NCBI RefSeq assembly: GCF_000306785.1
Contig: NC_017955.1
Location: 4,712,001 to 4,776,000 of the forward strand
From: Modestobacter italicus
Lineage (GTDB): Bacteria > Actinomycetota > Actinomycetes > Mycobacteriales > Geodermatophilaceae
Direction: 5' to 3'
Length of the DNA: 64,000 nt
A program made the translations under genes and the position numbers. Of the stretch, positions 1 to 9,361 are shown piece by piece. The notes under the pieces are model-generated. The model saw only the letters and a list, made by a program, of their open reading frames with translations, made no database searches and was not told the origin of the DNA. Each line of letters opens with the position of its first letter. The first letter of the stretch is position 1.

Positions 1-916
1 CGCGCACCACTCGCTGCGGGAGACCCCGGCCCTGCACCGCCGGGTCGACGTCGACTACAACGCCTGGTGGATGTGCCTGATCCCGCGCGAGGTGGCCGAG
101 CAGGTGGGGCTGCCCCTGCCGCTGTTCATCAAGTGGGACGACGGCGAGTATGGCCTGCGGGCCGGTGCCGCCGGGTACCGCACGGTGACCCTGCCGGGTG
201 CGGCGATCTGGCACCTGGCCTGGACCGACAAGGACGACGTCACCGACTGGCAGGCGTACTTCTTCGCCCGCAACCGGCTGATCGTCGCCGCCCTGCACAG
301 CCCGCACAAGCGCGGCGGCGGCATCGTGCGCAGCGCGGTCAAGGCCGACCTCAAGCACCTGTTCCGGCTGGAGTACGCGGCCGTGGCGCTGCACGTGCGG
401 GCCTACCAGGACTTCCTGGCCGGCCCGTCGGCGGTGTTCCCGGCGCTGAAGGAGGCGCTGCCGAGCGTGCGCGCCGAGCAGGCCTCCTACGTCGACGGCC
501 GGGTCATCACCCAGCGGTCGGACATCCCCGAGCCGGAGATGGGCGCGGTGGTCACCGAGGGCATGGCCCAGCCGCCGGTCGGCACGAAGGCCATCGCGAT
601 CGCCGCGGTCCGGGCGATCCGGAACAACCTGCGGCCGGTGGCGCAGGAGCAGGCCCGGCCGCAGCTGGAGATCCCCTCGCAGGACGCGCAGTGGTTCATC
701 CTGTCCCGGCTGGACAGCGCCACCGTGGGCACCGCCGACGGCCGAGGCGTGACGCTGCGCCGGCGCAACCCGGCGACCTTCTGGCGGCTGGCCAAGAGCG
801 CCGTCCGGCTCAACCTGGAGATCGCCCGGCGCTTCCCGCAGGCCAGCGCCGACTACCGGGGCGCCTACGGCGAGCTCACCTCGGCGGAGAACTGGCAGAA
901 GGCCTTCACGCAGTGA
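1..916 (+). CDS. glfT2: Galactofuranosyltransferase GlfT2, C-terminal part (5' end outside window)
   Basis: This polymerising UDP-galactofuranose transferase extends the galactan chain of arabinogalactan on its decaprenyl-linked precursor at the inner face of the membrane. The gene enters the window already open (first full codon at base 2) and ends with TGA at 914-916. Visible family marks are WWMCLIP (about bases 65-85) and FIKWDDGEYGLRA (124-162), whose acidic residues belong to the GT-A active site, followed by a conserved His in AIWHLAW near base 211. The roughly 200 residues after these motifs match the length of the GlfT2 C-terminal domain. It converges with the glfT1-wzt-wzm operon, the same functional group. 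Family assignment is firm; the start and nucleotide-binding region cannot be seen. Confidence 0.9.
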   Translation, partial: AHHSLRETPALHRRVDVDYNAWWMCLIPREVAEQVGLPLPLFIKWDDGEYGLRAGAAGYRTVTLPGAAIWHLAWTDKDDVTDWQAYFFARNRLIVAALHSPHKRGGGIVRSAVKADLKHLFRLEYAAVALHVRAYQDFLAGPSAVFPALKEALPSVRAEQASYVDGRVITQRSDIPEPEMGAVVTEGMAQPPVGTKAIAIAAVRAIRNNLRPVAQEQARPQLEIPSQDAQWFILSRLDSATVGTADGRGVTLRRRNPATFWRLAKSAVRLNLEIARRFPQASADYRGAYGELTSAENWQKAFTQ

Positions 917-928
917 CCGGCGGGGCCG

Positions 929-1849
929 TCAGGGGCGGGTGAACCGCTCCTGACGGCCCTGGCGGACCAGTCCCAGCCAGGTCCGCAGCCCGCGCACGTC
1001 GCGTCGGCCGAGGAAGAACCAGGTGAAGCGGACGAGTTCGAGCGGGAACAGCCAGCGCATGCCCGGCTGGCTCATCAGGTAGCCGCGGTTGCGGTAGGTG
1101 TAGAACCGCTTTGCCTCGTCCGGCGGGTACTGCGCGGAGAGCCGGCCGCCGGCGATGGGCAGGAACTCCTGCGTCCCCTCGGGGTGCACGTAGGCCGCCT
1201 GCAGGCAGGTGCCGAACGGCAGCCCGGAGCGCACCAGCCGGCGGTGCACCTCGGTCTCGTCGCCGCGCAGGAACAGCCGGTAGTCCGGCACCCCCACCAC
1301 GTCGAGGGCGTCGGCCCGGAACAGCGCGCCGTTGAACAGCGACGCGTAGCCGGGCAGGAAGTCGACGTCGGCGAACTCCTGCAGCGACCGGCGCCAGCGC
1401 AGCCCCCGCCGCAGCGGGAACGCCAGCAGCGTGGGGTCGGCCTTGTCCACCACCGCCGGGCTCACCTCGGCCAGGCCGCGGTCCCGGGCGCAGGCCAGCA
1501 GGGTGGCCAGCACGTCGTCCCCGGCGGGCCGGCCGTCGTCGTCGGCGCACCAGACCCAGTCCGCGCCCGCGCTCAGCGCGGTCAGCATGCCCAGGGCGAA
1601 GCCGCCGGCCCCGCCGAGGTTCCGCTCGGAGGGCAGGTAGGTGACCGGCAGCCCGGAGGCGGCGACCACGTCGGCGGTCTCGGCGTCCGGGCCGTTGTCG
1701 ACGACCAGCACGTGGTCGACAGGCCGGGTCTGGGCGGCCAGCGCGGCCAGGCTCTCGGTGAGCAGCGCGGGGCGGGCGCGGGTCACCACGACCGCCACCA
1801 CGCGATGCCCGTCGGCCCCGACCGGGACCCCGGCCAGCGTCCCGGTCAC
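929..1849 (-). CDS. glfT1: Galactofuranosyltransferase GlfT1 (GT2 family)
   Basis: GlfT1 adds the first galactofuranose residues to the rhamnosyl-GlcNAc-PP-decaprenyl linker that GlfT2 then extends. The 306-residue protein has an N-terminal GT2 Rossmann region (VVAVVVTRARPALL, then VLVVDNGPD), the DXD-type motif WCADDDGRP and the acceptor-site motif LFLRGDETEVHRRL. I place the start at GTG 1849 because it overlaps the wzt stop as GTGA; the reading frame upstream of it is an antisense shadow. Length fits Rv3782 (about 304 residues). It is the last gene of the minus-strand operon wzm-wzt-glfT1, as in mycobacteria where the same three genes cluster. Confidence 0.88.
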   Translation of the reverse strand: MTGTLAGVPVGADGHRVVAVVVTRARPALLTESLAALAAQTRPVDHVLVVDNGPDAETADVVAASGLPVTYLPSERNLGGAGGFALGMLTALSAGADWVWCADDDGRPAGDDVLATLLACARDRGLAEVSPAVVDKADPTLLAFPLRRGLRWRRSLQEFADVDFLPGYASLFNGALFRADALDVVGVPDYRLFLRGDETEVHRRLVRSGLPFGTCLQAAYVHPEGTQEFLPIAGGRLSAQYPPDEAKRFYTYRNRGYLMSQPGMRWLFPLELVRFTWFFLGRRDVRGLRTWLGLVRQGRQERFTRP

Positions 1850-2661
1850 GAGCGGACCGACGGGAGCGGTGCCGGCCACGGGGCGGCGGGCGCGGTCACC
1901 GGCGGGTCGTTCGGGAACGGGTCGTGGCCCTTGTAGGCGGTGAGCACCTCGCGCAGCTCGCCGGTCTGCTTGACCCGGCCGTGCTCCATCCAGATCGCCG
2001 AGGTGCACAGCTGCTTGAGGAACTCGTCGGAGTGCGAGGCGAACACCAGCAGCCCGGCCCGCTGCACCAGCTCGGAGAGCCGGTCCCGCGCCTTGTCCAG
2101 GAAGGCGGCGTCGACCGCCCCGATGCCCTCGTCGAAGAGCAGGATCTCCGGGTCGATGCTGGTGACCACGCCCAGCGCCAGGCGCACCCGCATGCCGGTG
2201 GAGTAGGTGCGCAGCGGCATGGCGAGGAAGTCGCCGAGCTCGGTGAACTCGGCGATCTCGTCGACCCGGGACTCCATCTGCTTGCGGTTCATGCCGAGGA
2301 AGAGCCCGCGGATCATGATGTTCTCGTAGCCGGAGATCTCCGGGTCCATGCCGACGCCGAGGTCGAAGACCGGAGCCACCCGGCCCTCGATGAGCGCCGA
2401 CCCGCGGGTCGGCTCGTAGATGCCCGACAGCAGCCGTAGCAGCGTGGACTTGCCCGCGCCGTTGTGCCCGACCAGGGCGACCCGGTCGCCCTCCTCGATG
2501 CGGATGTCGATGTCGTGCAGCGCCTCGATGACGGGCACCTTGCGCTGGTCGGAGGCGATGTTGCCGCCGACCATGCCGAGCACGGCCTTCTTCAGCGACC
2601 TCGTCTTGGCGTCGAAGATGGGGAACTCGACGCTGGCGTGGTTGGTCTCGATGCGGACCAC
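1846..2661 (-). CDS. wzt: ABC transporter ATPase, Wzt/RfbE type (galactan precursor export)
   Basis: This ATPase energises export of a lipid-linked polysaccharide across the membrane, here most likely the galactan precursor (homologue of Rv3781). The 271-residue protein has a Walker A motif GHNGAGKST, an ABC signature in the form YSTGMRVRLALG, a Walker B motif EILLFDEGIGA and an H-loop FASHS. The start is GTG 2661 (VRIETNHASVEF), preceded by a purine-rich ribosome site GAGAGAGG about ten bases upstream; longer readings upstream are non-coding shadow. It lies 23 bases after the permease gene and overlaps glfT1 by four bases. It lacks a long C-terminal carbohydrate-binding extension, so it resembles the mycobacterial form rather than the E. 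coli O9a Wzt. Confidence 0.88.
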   Translation of the reverse strand: MVRIETNHASVEFPIFDAKTRSLKKAVLGMVGGNIASDQRKVPVIEALHDIDIRIEEGDRVALVGHNGAGKSTLLRLLSGIYEPTRGSALIEGRVAPVFDLGVGMDPEISGYENIMIRGLFLGMNRKQMESRVDEIAEFTELGDFLAMPLRTYSTGMRVRLALGVVTSIDPEILLFDEGIGAVDAAFLDKARDRLSELVQRAGLLVFASHSDEFLKQLCTSAIWMEHGRVKQTGELREVLTAYKGHDPFPNDPPVTAPAAPWPAPLPSVRS

Positions 2662-2684
2662 GGGATGCAGCCTCTCTCTCGCCG

Positions 2685-3518
2685 TCAGACCCAGTAGGAG
2701 ACGCGCGACCGGTAGCGGCGCAGTGCCCACAGGGTGACGGCCCAACCGACGACGGTGATGGCGAGCACGACGACCCAGCTGCGCCAGACCAGCGACTCGC
2801 CGAGCATGGGCCGGCGGATGATCTCGATGAAGTGCAGGAACGGGTTGATCTCGGCGATCCGGGCCCGCTCTGCGGTGGTCGGGTTGGGGCTGTTGAGCAG
2901 GTCGTCGTAGATCCAGACGACCGGGGTGAGGAAGAAGGTGAGCTGCACCAGGCTGCCGATGATCGGGTTCAGGTCGCGGAAGCGCGCGCTGGCCATCCCG
3001 AACAGCAGCGCCACCCAGGCCCCGTTGACCGCCAGCAGGACGAAGGCGGGGAAGGCCATCAGGCTCGACCAGTGCAGCGTCTGCGGGAAGATGAACAACA
3101 TCACCACGTAGACGATGAGGTTGTGCGCGAACAGCAGCGTCTGCCGCCACACCAGCCGGTAGACGTGCACCGAGACCGGCGCCGGCAGGTGCTTGATCAG
3201 CCCCTCGTTGGCGATGAAGACGTCGGCGCCCTCGAGGATGCAGCCGGAGATGAACGCCCAGACGATGAACCCGACGAGGATGTAGGGCAGCTGCTTGTCC
3301 AGCGGGTTGCCGAACAGGCCGGCGTAGAGGACCCCGAGCGCGACCGCGGTGACGGCCATGCTGATGGTGATCCAGATCGGGCCCAGCACCGACCGCCGGT
3401 AGCGCTGGCGGATGTCCTGCCAGCCGAGGTGCCCCCACAGCTCCCGCTGCCGCCACCCTCCGACGAGGTCGGCGCGGGCGGACGTCCAGGCGCCGCGGGA
3501 CGTCTCTGTGGTGGCCAT
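2685..3518 (-). CDS. wzm: ABC-2 type permease, Wzm/RfbD type
   Basis: Membrane partner of the Wzt ATPase, forming the channel for the lipid-linked galactan precursor (homologue of Rv3783). The 277-residue protein has the ABC-2 layout: a cytosolic N-terminus with WGHLGWQDIRQRYRRS, then about six hydrophobic segments, ending near SRVSYWV. I choose ATG 3518 because a TANNNT -10 hexamer ends eight bases upstream, fitting a leaderless transcript, and because there is no Shine-Dalgarno sequence. It is the first gene of the operon wzm-wzt-glfT1 and is divergent from the Emb-type gene, sharing a 141-base promoter region. Confidence 0.87.
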   Translation of the reverse strand: MATTETSRGAWTSARADLVGGWRQRELWGHLGWQDIRQRYRRSVLGPIWITISMAVTAVALGVLYAGLFGNPLDKQLPYILVGFIVWAFISGCILEGADVFIANEGLIKHLPAPVSVHVYRLVWRQTLLFAHNLIVYVVMLFIFPQTLHWSSLMAFPAFVLLAVNGAWVALLFGMASARFRDLNPIIGSLVQLTFFLTPVVWIYDDLLNSPNPTTAERARIAEINPFLHFIEIIRRPMLGESLVWRSWVVVLAITVVGWAVTLWALRRYRSRVSYWV

Positions 3519-3526
3519 GTCCGTGG

Positions 3527-3532
3527 AGGTTA
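3527..3532 (-). promoter_or_regulatory. Candidate leaderless -10 element (TAACCT) of wzm-wzt-glfT1
   Basis: On the minus strand TAACCT fits the actinobacterial TANNNT -10 consensus. It ends eight bases before ATG 3518, so transcription would begin at or within a base or two of the start codon. No convincing -35 hexamer and no ribosome binding site are visible. Inference from spacing only. Confidence 0.45.
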
Positions 3533-3647
3533 CCGCCGCGGCACCGGTGGGCCGTCGCGCCCTGGGTCCCCCGGGGCGTGTGCGACCAGCGGTGCCAGGC
3601 TGGCAGCAGCGCCTCGCTGACGCACCGGCCGGCCGGCAGCCCGCGGA

Positions 3648-3653
3648 TAGTCT
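3648..3653 (+). promoter_or_regulatory. Candidate leaderless -10 element (TAGTCT) of the Emb-type gene
   Basis: TAGTCT fits TANNNT and is followed by six bases before ATG 3660, which would put the transcription start on the A of ATG. There is no purine-rich ribosome site upstream of the ATG. It is paired divergently with the wzm element about 116 bases away. Confidence 0.5.
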
Positions 3654-3659
3654 CGCCGC

Positions 3660-6600
3660 ATGCCCACGCCCCACCCCGCCCCCACCGGGACGGGTGCACA
3701 GCGCTGGCCGCTGCTCGCTTGCGCACTGGTCTCCCTGCTCTGCTCCCTCGCCTTCGTGCTCGCCCCGGTGCACCGGCCGCACGCGGTCTACAGCTGGCCG
3801 GCGGCCCCGGGCGACGCGAGCCCGGTCGCCGTCCCGGTGATGCTGCTGCAGCCCGCCGAGGTGCACGCCTCGGTCAGCTGCGCGGCCGCCCGCGACGCGG
3901 CGCCGGGCGAGGTGCTGATCTCGACGACCTCGCTGGACCCGGCGCCCGGCCGCGAGGAGCTGGCCGGCCTGCGGGTCAGCGTCGACGCCGGGGGCGACCT
4001 CCTGGTCACCACCGACCGCAGCGACCTGGCGGTCCAGCAGGTGCCCGCGTCCGGCGACTGCCGGTGGGACCTCGACTCCGACGCCGCCGGGACCGTGCTC
4101 CGCCGCGACGGCGAGGTGGTCGACGAGCGCCCCGGCGACCTGCGCCCGGCCGTGGCCGGCGTCTTCACCGCCGGTGACAGCGCCGACGGGCTGGCCGTCG
4201 ACGTCACCGCCGACACCGTGTTCCAGACCAGCGCCTCGCTGCTGAAGATCGTGCTGGCCGTCCTCGCGCTCCTGTCGCTGGCCGCGGCACTGGTGCTGCT
4301 GGCCCGCGGCGACCGGCGCGCGGCTGCGGTCCCCGCCACCACCGGCACCGGGGAGGACCCCGGCCGGGAGACGGCGACCGCGGCCGCGTCCGGCAGCTCG
4401 GCGCTCGCCGCGGACGCGGGCGGCCGGCCGGCGACCCGGGCCGCCGGACCCCTCCGGTGGCTGGTGGACGCGGTCGTGGTCGTCGGGCTCGCCGTGTGGA
4501 CCGTGATCGGGCCGCTCAGCCCCGACGACGGCTACATCGCCGGCATCATCCGCAGCCGGGACGCCAACGGCTACGTCGGCGACGTGTACCGCTGGTTCAA
4601 CGCCCCCGAGGCGCCGTTCGGCTGGTTCTACGAGCTGATGAACGTCTGGTCGAAGGTCAGCGAGGCGACCGTCTGGATGCGGGTGCCCTCCTCGCTGCTG
4701 GGCGTGCTCACCTGGTTCGTGCTCAGCCGCGGGCTGCTCCCCCGGCTCGGCGGGTTCGCCCGGCAGCCGCTGTTCCACCTCGCCGCCGCGCTGGTCTTCG
4801 CCGCCTGGTGGCTGCCGATCAACCTGGGTCTGCGGCCCGAGCCGTGGGTGGCCGCCGGCCTGGTCTCCGTGGTGGTGCTGGTCGAGCGCGGGCTGGCCCG
4901 CCAGCGCCTGCTGCCGATCGCCCTCGCGCTGGTCGTGGCCGCCGCCACGCTGGCGGTCACGCCCACCGGGGCGGTGGCGTTCCTCCCGCCGGTGGCCGCC
5001 GCGGTGCCGGTGCTCCGGCTGGCCCGGCGCCGGTCCGACGTCGGTCTGCTCCCCCTCGTCGCGGTGGCCGTGGCCGCCGCCGCGACGACCGTGTTGCTGA
5101 TGTTCAGCGACCAGAGCCTGGCGGCGATCCGGCTGGCCAACGCCATCCGCGCCGACCTGCCCGGCTCGATCCCCTGGTCGCAGGAGCCCGAGCGCTGGTA
5201 CCTGCTGCTCAAGGCGGACAGCGGTCAGGGCGCGCTCGCCCGCCGGGTGCCGGTCCTGCTGGGCCTGCTGGCCGCGCTGGGGATCGTGCTGCGGCGCACC
5301 CGGTTGCCCCGGCCGGCCCGGGACGTCACCGACCGGCTGGTCACCACCTCGGCCCTGTCGCTGGTCGTGCTGCTCTTCACGCCCACGAAGTGGACGATGC
5401 ACTTCGGCGCCTTCGCCGGCACCGGGACGGCGCTGGTCGTCGTCGCCGTCCACCTGTACGCGACGAACCGGCAGCCCGCCGACGAGCGGCGCAGCGGCTG
5501 GGTCAGCGCCTCGGCGCTGACCGCGGCCACCGCCGGCCTGGCCGCCGTGCTGCTGGTCGCCGCGCAGTCCTACGCCGGCTGGAACCAGTGGAACTGGCTG
5601 TCCAACGCGGCCATCCCGTGGAACGACATCCCGCCGCAGCTGTTCGGCGTCCAGTTCGACACCGTCTTCATCGTCGCGTCGGGGCTGGTCGCCGTCGTCG
5701 GGGCGGCGCTGGTGGTGCTCGCCCGCTCCCGCGGCGCGTCGGAGGTCCGGCTGCCGGGTGCCCGGTGGCTGCCCTCCCCCGGCCTGGTCGCCATGGGGCT
5801 GGTGCTGCTCACGGTGGTCCTGCAGGCGGGCAGCTTCGCCAAGTCCAGCCTGGCACTGCGCGACACCTACTCGCTGGCGTCCGACGCCGTGCACACCGTC
5901 GAGGGCCGGCCCTGCGGTCTGGCCGAGGACCTCACCGCCGAGCCGGACCCGACCGCGGGGCTGCTCGAGCCGTCCCCCGCCCGCAGCGCACCCGACAACG
6001 GCCCGGTCTCCGACGGCTTCGCCGACTCCGGCGGCGCGGACCCGGTGGGCCCGGCGCTGCGGATGGCCGGCCAGGAGCTGCCCGGCTGGTCGGCCACCGG
6101 CCACCGGGACGACGCGGGCACCGGGCCGGCGCGGCTGACCACCGAGTGGTTCGCCCTGCCCGGGCCGCTGGAGGCCGGGGGCTCCCCGCTGGTCGTCACC
6201 GTGACCGGGGACCGCGGCACCGGGACCAACGTGGTCGCCGAGTTCGGCCGGGTCTCCGCCGACGAGGTCATCGCCATCGGCGCGGTCGGCGTGCCCGAGG
6301 CCGGTGACGCCCCGGCCGCCCGCGACTCGCGCGTGGACCCGGCCCGGGCGCCCGCCGGTGCGCAGGTCGTCCGGCTGGTCGTCACCGACGGCGGGGCCGA
6401 CACCGACGTGCCGGTCTCGGTGTCCCGGCCGCGGGTCCCGGTGACCGTCCCGTTCCAGGACGTCCTGGACCCGGCGACGCCGGCGCTGGTGGACTGGCCG
6501 GTGGCCTTCGTGTTCCCCTGCCAGGCGCTCTCCGTGCAGTCGGCCGGCCTGACCGACGTGCCGGGCTGGCGGATCGCCCCGGCGCTGCCCAGCGACGCGG

Positions 6601-6800
6601 GCGACATCATCGTGGCCGGCTTCGTCGGCGGCCCGTACACGGCCGCGTACAGCCTCGTCGACCAGGACGAGGTGCCCGTCTACCAGACGGCCCGGCCGAT
6701 GGACCGGCCGGTGAGCCTCTTCCGGTGGACCCCCCGGGAGGCGCTCGAGCAGCCGCGGACCGAGGTCACCGAGCGGTCGGTGTCCGGCTGGGCGACCTGA
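3660..6800 (+). CDS. Emb-type arabinosyltransferase (GT53, EmbA/B/C family)
   Basis: This membrane GT-C enzyme transfers arabinofuranose from decaprenyl-phosphoryl-arabinose (the product of the ubiA-PAP2-dprE1-dprE2 operon at 13.5-17.1 kb) to wall arabinan. The protein has 1046 residues, close to the usual size of about 1,070-1,100. It has one N-terminal membrane segment (residues 18-38), an extracytoplasmic domain, a run of about a dozen membrane segments, and a C-terminal carbohydrate-binding-like domain from about residue 730. The GT-C acid motif is in GPLSPDDGYIAGII near residue 288, and FGWFYELMNVW follows. Only one Emb paralogue is seen here, whereas mycobacteria have three in a row. 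The leaderless promoter supports ATG 3660. Which of EmbA, EmbB or EmbC it corresponds to cannot be told by eye. Confidence 0.9.
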   Translation: MPTPHPAPTGTGAQRWPLLACALVSLLCSLAFVLAPVHRPHAVYSWPAAPGDASPVAVPVMLLQPAEVHASVSCAAARDAAPGEVLISTTSLDPAPGREELAGLRVSVDAGGDLLVTTDRSDLAVQQVPASGDCRWDLDSDAAGTVLRRDGEVVDERPGDLRPAVAGVFTAGDSADGLAVDVTADTVFQTSASLLKIVLAVLALLSLAAALVLLARGDRRAAAVPATTGTGEDPGRETATAAASGSSALAADAGGRPATRAAGPLRWLVDAVVVVGLAVWTVIGPLSPDDGYIAGIIRSRDANGYVGDVYRWFNAPEAPFGWFYELMNVWSKVSEATVWMRVPSSLLGVLTWFVLSRGLLPRLGGFARQPLFHLAAALVFAAWWLPINLGLRPEPWVAAGLVSVVVLVERGLARQRLLPIALALVVAAATLAVTPTGAVAFLPPVAAAVPVLRLARRRSDVGLLPLVAVAVAAAATTVLLMFSDQSLAAIRLANAIRADLPGSIPWSQEPERWYLLLKADSGQGALARRVPVLLGLLAALGIVLRRTRLPRPARDVTDRLVTTSALSLVVLLFTPTKWTMHFGAFAGTGTALVVVAVHLYATNRQPADERRSGWVSASALTAATAGLAAVLLVAAQSYAGWNQWNWLSNAAIPWNDIPPQLFGVQFDTVFIVASGLVAVVGAALVVLARSRGASEVRLPGARWLPSPGLVAMGLVLLTVVLQAGSFAKSSLALRDTYSLASDAVHTVEGRPCGLAEDLTAEPDPTAGLLEPSPARSAPDNGPVSDGFADSGGADPVGPALRMAGQELPGWSATGHRDDAGTGPARLTTEWFALPGPLEAGGSPLVVTVTGDRGTGTNVVAEFGRVSADEVIAIGAVGVPEAGDAPAARDSRVDPARAPAGAQVVRLVVTDGGADTDVPVSVSRPRVPVTVPFQDVLDPATPALVDWPVAFVFPCQALSVQSAGLTDVPGWRIAPALPSDAGDIIVAGFVGGPYTAAYSLVDQDEVPVYQTARPMDRPVSLFRWTPREALEQPRTEVTERSVSGWAT

Positions 6801-6818
6801 GCCGACCAGCAGCACCGC

Positions 6819-6861
6819 ACGGCAGAGGGCCGGCACCCGACGGGTGCCGGCCCTCTGCCGT
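6819..6861. terminator. Bidirectional hairpin terminator between emb and amidase genes
   Basis: A perfect inverted repeat has 21-base arms (6819-6839 and 6841-6861) around a central A at 6840, read ACGGCAGAGGGCCGGCACCC on the left. It lies 18 bases after the Emb-type stop codon and 34 bases after the end of the convergent amidase gene. There is no T-run, typical of actinobacterial terminators. Confidence 0.85.
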
Positions 6862-6895
6862 CAGCAGTAATCGACGCTGACCGAGACGGTCGCCG

Positions 6896-9361
6896 TCAGC
6901 GGTAGCGGACGGTGACCGCGCCGGTCGCGGCGGTCCAGGTCAGCGTGCCGCCCTGGAAGTCGCTGGCCCGGCCGCCGGCGACGGCGTGCTCGTCGCTGGT
7001 GGGGTACCCGAGGGCGGACAGCACCCCGCCCATCGCCACGTAGCGCTGGTAGATCGACCCGTACACCACGTGCGGGCCGCCGGCGGCCGTCCACAGCACG
7101 GCGCCCTGCTGGAAGGTGCTGTACCGGCCCTTGCCGTCGGCGGTGGTCCGCTCGTCGCCGGTCGGGTAGCCCAGCGGCCCGTTCTCCCAGCCGGAGGCGG
7201 CCCACAGCGCGCGGATCTGACCGCTCACCACCTGGGCGCCGGTCGTCGGCGACCAGTAGATCGACGAGCTGTTCGCGAAGTGGTTGTAGCGCCCCACGCC
7301 GTTCGGGGTGGCCGTCTCGTTCGTGACCGGCAGGCCCAGCCCGCTGGCCAGACCGCCCGCCGCCGTCCACTTCTTGGCGATGTCGCCCTCGACGGCGTAC
7401 GCGCCGCCGGCGGGCGACCAGTAGACGATCCCGTTGGCGAAGGTGTTCGACCGGACTCCCCCGGACGCCGCCTCCTCGTCCGACAGCGGGAAGCCGAGCA
7501 CGCCGGCCGGGCCGCCCTTGGCGGTGTAGAGGCCGCGGACCTGCCCCTGCACCACGTGCCCGCCGGTCGCGCTGGACCAGTACAGCGACCGGTCCCCGGA
7601 GAAGGTGGCGAAGGTGCCACCGGCGACGGCCAGCGTGCTGCTGGTCGGCAGGGCCCAGGACAGCCCGCCCCGGGAGATCCAGTCCGAGGCCAGCGGGCCG
7701 TGCAGCTCGACCGCGCCCGCGGCCGAGGTCCAGAACACCGTGCCCTTCTGGAACGAGTGGTAGCGGCCCCCGCCGCCGGCCTTCTCCCCGGACGTCGGGT
7801 AGCCCAGCGGCCCGTTCTCCCAGCCGGTCCGCGCCCACAGGTCGCGGATCTGCCCCTGCACCAGCTGCGCGCCCGTGCCCGCCGTCCAGTAGACCGACGC
7901 GCCGTTGGCGAAGTGGTTGTAGCGGCCGACGCCGTCCGGGGTGGCCAGCTCGTCGGTGAGCGGGGCGCCGAGCACGGCCGGGCCACCGGCGGCGGTGTAC
8001 ACGCCCCAGATCTGGCCGGAGACGACGTGCGCCCCCGTGCTGGGCGTCCAGTACACGTACCCGCGCTCGTACTGCTGCCAGGAGACCCCGGCGGTGGTGC
8101 CGCCCGAGCCCACGGCCGCGCCGAGCGAGGAGCGCAGGGCCGGGTCTGCGGCGTAGCGGGCCGCGATGGTCGGCTCGGAGCCGGTGGCCATGAGGGCGGC
8201 CACCCCGGCTCGGACCTCATCGAGCCTGGCGTACCCGTACCGGCCGGGGCAGATCGTGGACCCGACGTCGCGGTGGCCGAAGATCGTCGGCTTGGTGACG
8301 GTCACGCCCGCGGCGTACTTGGCCGTGCCACCGCCGCTCGAGGTGAGGCTCGCGGTTCCCCTGGGGTCGACGCCGTAGAGGGAGAACTTCCAGGCGATGA
8401 TCGCCTCGACCGCGTCGATCAACGGCTGGGTCGTCGGGGCGATGTCGTAGTTGCCCAGCATCGAGACGCCGAAGGTGGCGGTGTTGAACCCGCCGGCGTG
8501 CGCGCCCATGACGGTGCTGGACAGCCCGCCGGACCGCCCCTCCCACAACCGGCCGAACTTGTCGACCACGACGTTGTAGCCGATGTCGCCCCAGCCGAGG
8601 CTGACGGCCTGGTAGCGGTAGATCGACCGCAGGATCGCCGGGACGTCGGCGGCGGCGTAGTCGTTGCTGTCCGCGGTGTGGTGGATCGTGGCGGCCTTGA
8701 TCGTCGAGGCGTACTGGGGGGCCCAGGTGCGCAGCTTCTCGTCGGCGCCCCACTGGGCGCGCGAGTAGACCGCCGGCATGGTCGTGGCGGCGTGCGCGGT
8801 GTCGGTGACCTCGGGTGCGCCGGGCGCGCTGTCCGCGTCGCTCTCCCCCGGGTCGACCAGGTCCAGCGTCACGTCGGTCGGCTGGGCGCCCGAGCGGGTG
8901 ACCAGCTCCACCTCCACACCGGTGCTCGGACCCGTCCACAGCGGCGAGGTCCCGCCGCGCAGCACCGCCCCGGTGTCGGCGGCCGACTGGTCGGCGGTCT
9001 CCTGGGCCACCTCGGTCCACGGACCCCAGACGCCGTCGTCGTCCTGCACCCGGACCTGGACCAGCGTGTCGGTGACCGCGGGGTCCTGCGCCCAGGTGAC
9101 GCCGACGAGCGAGAAGGGGTCGGTGCCGGTCCGGCTCACGGTCAGCGTCGGTGCGGACGCGGCCACGCCGGCCACCGGGTCGGTCGTGCCCTCCTGCACG
9201 TCGGCCGCCGGGGCCGGGTCCTCGACCGAGCCCATGGCCACCTCGTCGGACGACGTGGTCACCGGCTCCGGTTCCGGTAGCGGTGCGGCGTAGACGGGGA
9301 CGACGAGCAGCGTGGCGGTGAGTGCGAAGAAGGCGGTGGATCCGGCCAGGATGCGGCGCAC
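6896..9361 (-). CDS. Secreted N-acetylmuramoyl-L-alanine amidase with eight LGFP repeats
   Basis: The 821-residue exoprotein cleaves the lactyl-amide bond of peptidoglycan by family. It begins with a signal peptide (residues 1-26, cut near VYAA). A linker with a beta-rich region (about 70-170) follows, then an Amidase_2/PGRP domain (200-390), with zinc ligands expected at H227 (IHHTADSN), H363 and C371 (FGHRDVGSTICPG). Eight LGFP-type units (400-821) follow, each with a YW[ST]-type core and an LGYPT-type turn. LGFP repeats (PF08310) are thought to hold exoproteins on the wall. ATG 9361 has a good ribosome site, GGAGG nine bases upstream. It converges with the Emb-type gene and diverges from the LCP gene, so it sits among wall-polymer genes. 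Confidence 0.9.
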   Translation of the reverse strand: MRRILAGSTAFFALTATLLVVPVYAAPLPEPEPVTTSSDEVAMGSVEDPAPAADVQEGTTDPVAGVAASAPTLTVSRTGTDPFSLVGVTWAQDPAVTDTLVQVRVQDDDGVWGPWTEVAQETADQSAADTGAVLRGGTSPLWTGPSTGVEVELVTRSGAQPTDVTLDLVDPGESDADSAPGAPEVTDTAHAATTMPAVYSRAQWGADEKLRTWAPQYASTIKAATIHHTADSNDYAAADVPAILRSIYRYQAVSLGWGDIGYNVVVDKFGRLWEGRSGGLSSTVMGAHAGGFNTATFGVSMLGNYDIAPTTQPLIDAVEAIIAWKFSLYGVDPRGTASLTSSGGGTAKYAAGVTVTKPTIFGHRDVGSTICPGRYGYARLDEVRAGVAALMATGSEPTIAARYAADPALRSSLGAAVGSGGTTAGVSWQQYERGYVYWTPSTGAHVVSGQIWGVYTAAGGPAVLGAPLTDELATPDGVGRYNHFANGASVYWTAGTGAQLVQGQIRDLWARTGWENGPLGYPTSGEKAGGGGRYHSFQKGTVFWTSAAGAVELHGPLASDWISRGGLSWALPTSSTLAVAGGTFATFSGDRSLYWSSATGGHVVQGQVRGLYTAKGGPAGVLGFPLSDEEAASGGVRSNTFANGIVYWSPAGGAYAVEGDIAKKWTAAGGLASGLGLPVTNETATPNGVGRYNHFANSSSIYWSPTTGAQVVSGQIRALWAASGWENGPLGYPTGDERTTADGKGRYSTFQQGAVLWTAAGGPHVVYGSIYQRYVAMGGVLSALGYPTSDEHAVAGGRASDFQGGTLTWTAATGAVTVRYR

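Noticed and set aside
2685..6836. Very long minus-strand open frame antisense to the Emb-type gene
   Set aside because: It is a GC-skew shadow: Arg/Gly/Pro-rich without domains. Only its last part (from 3518 down) is the real wzm gene.
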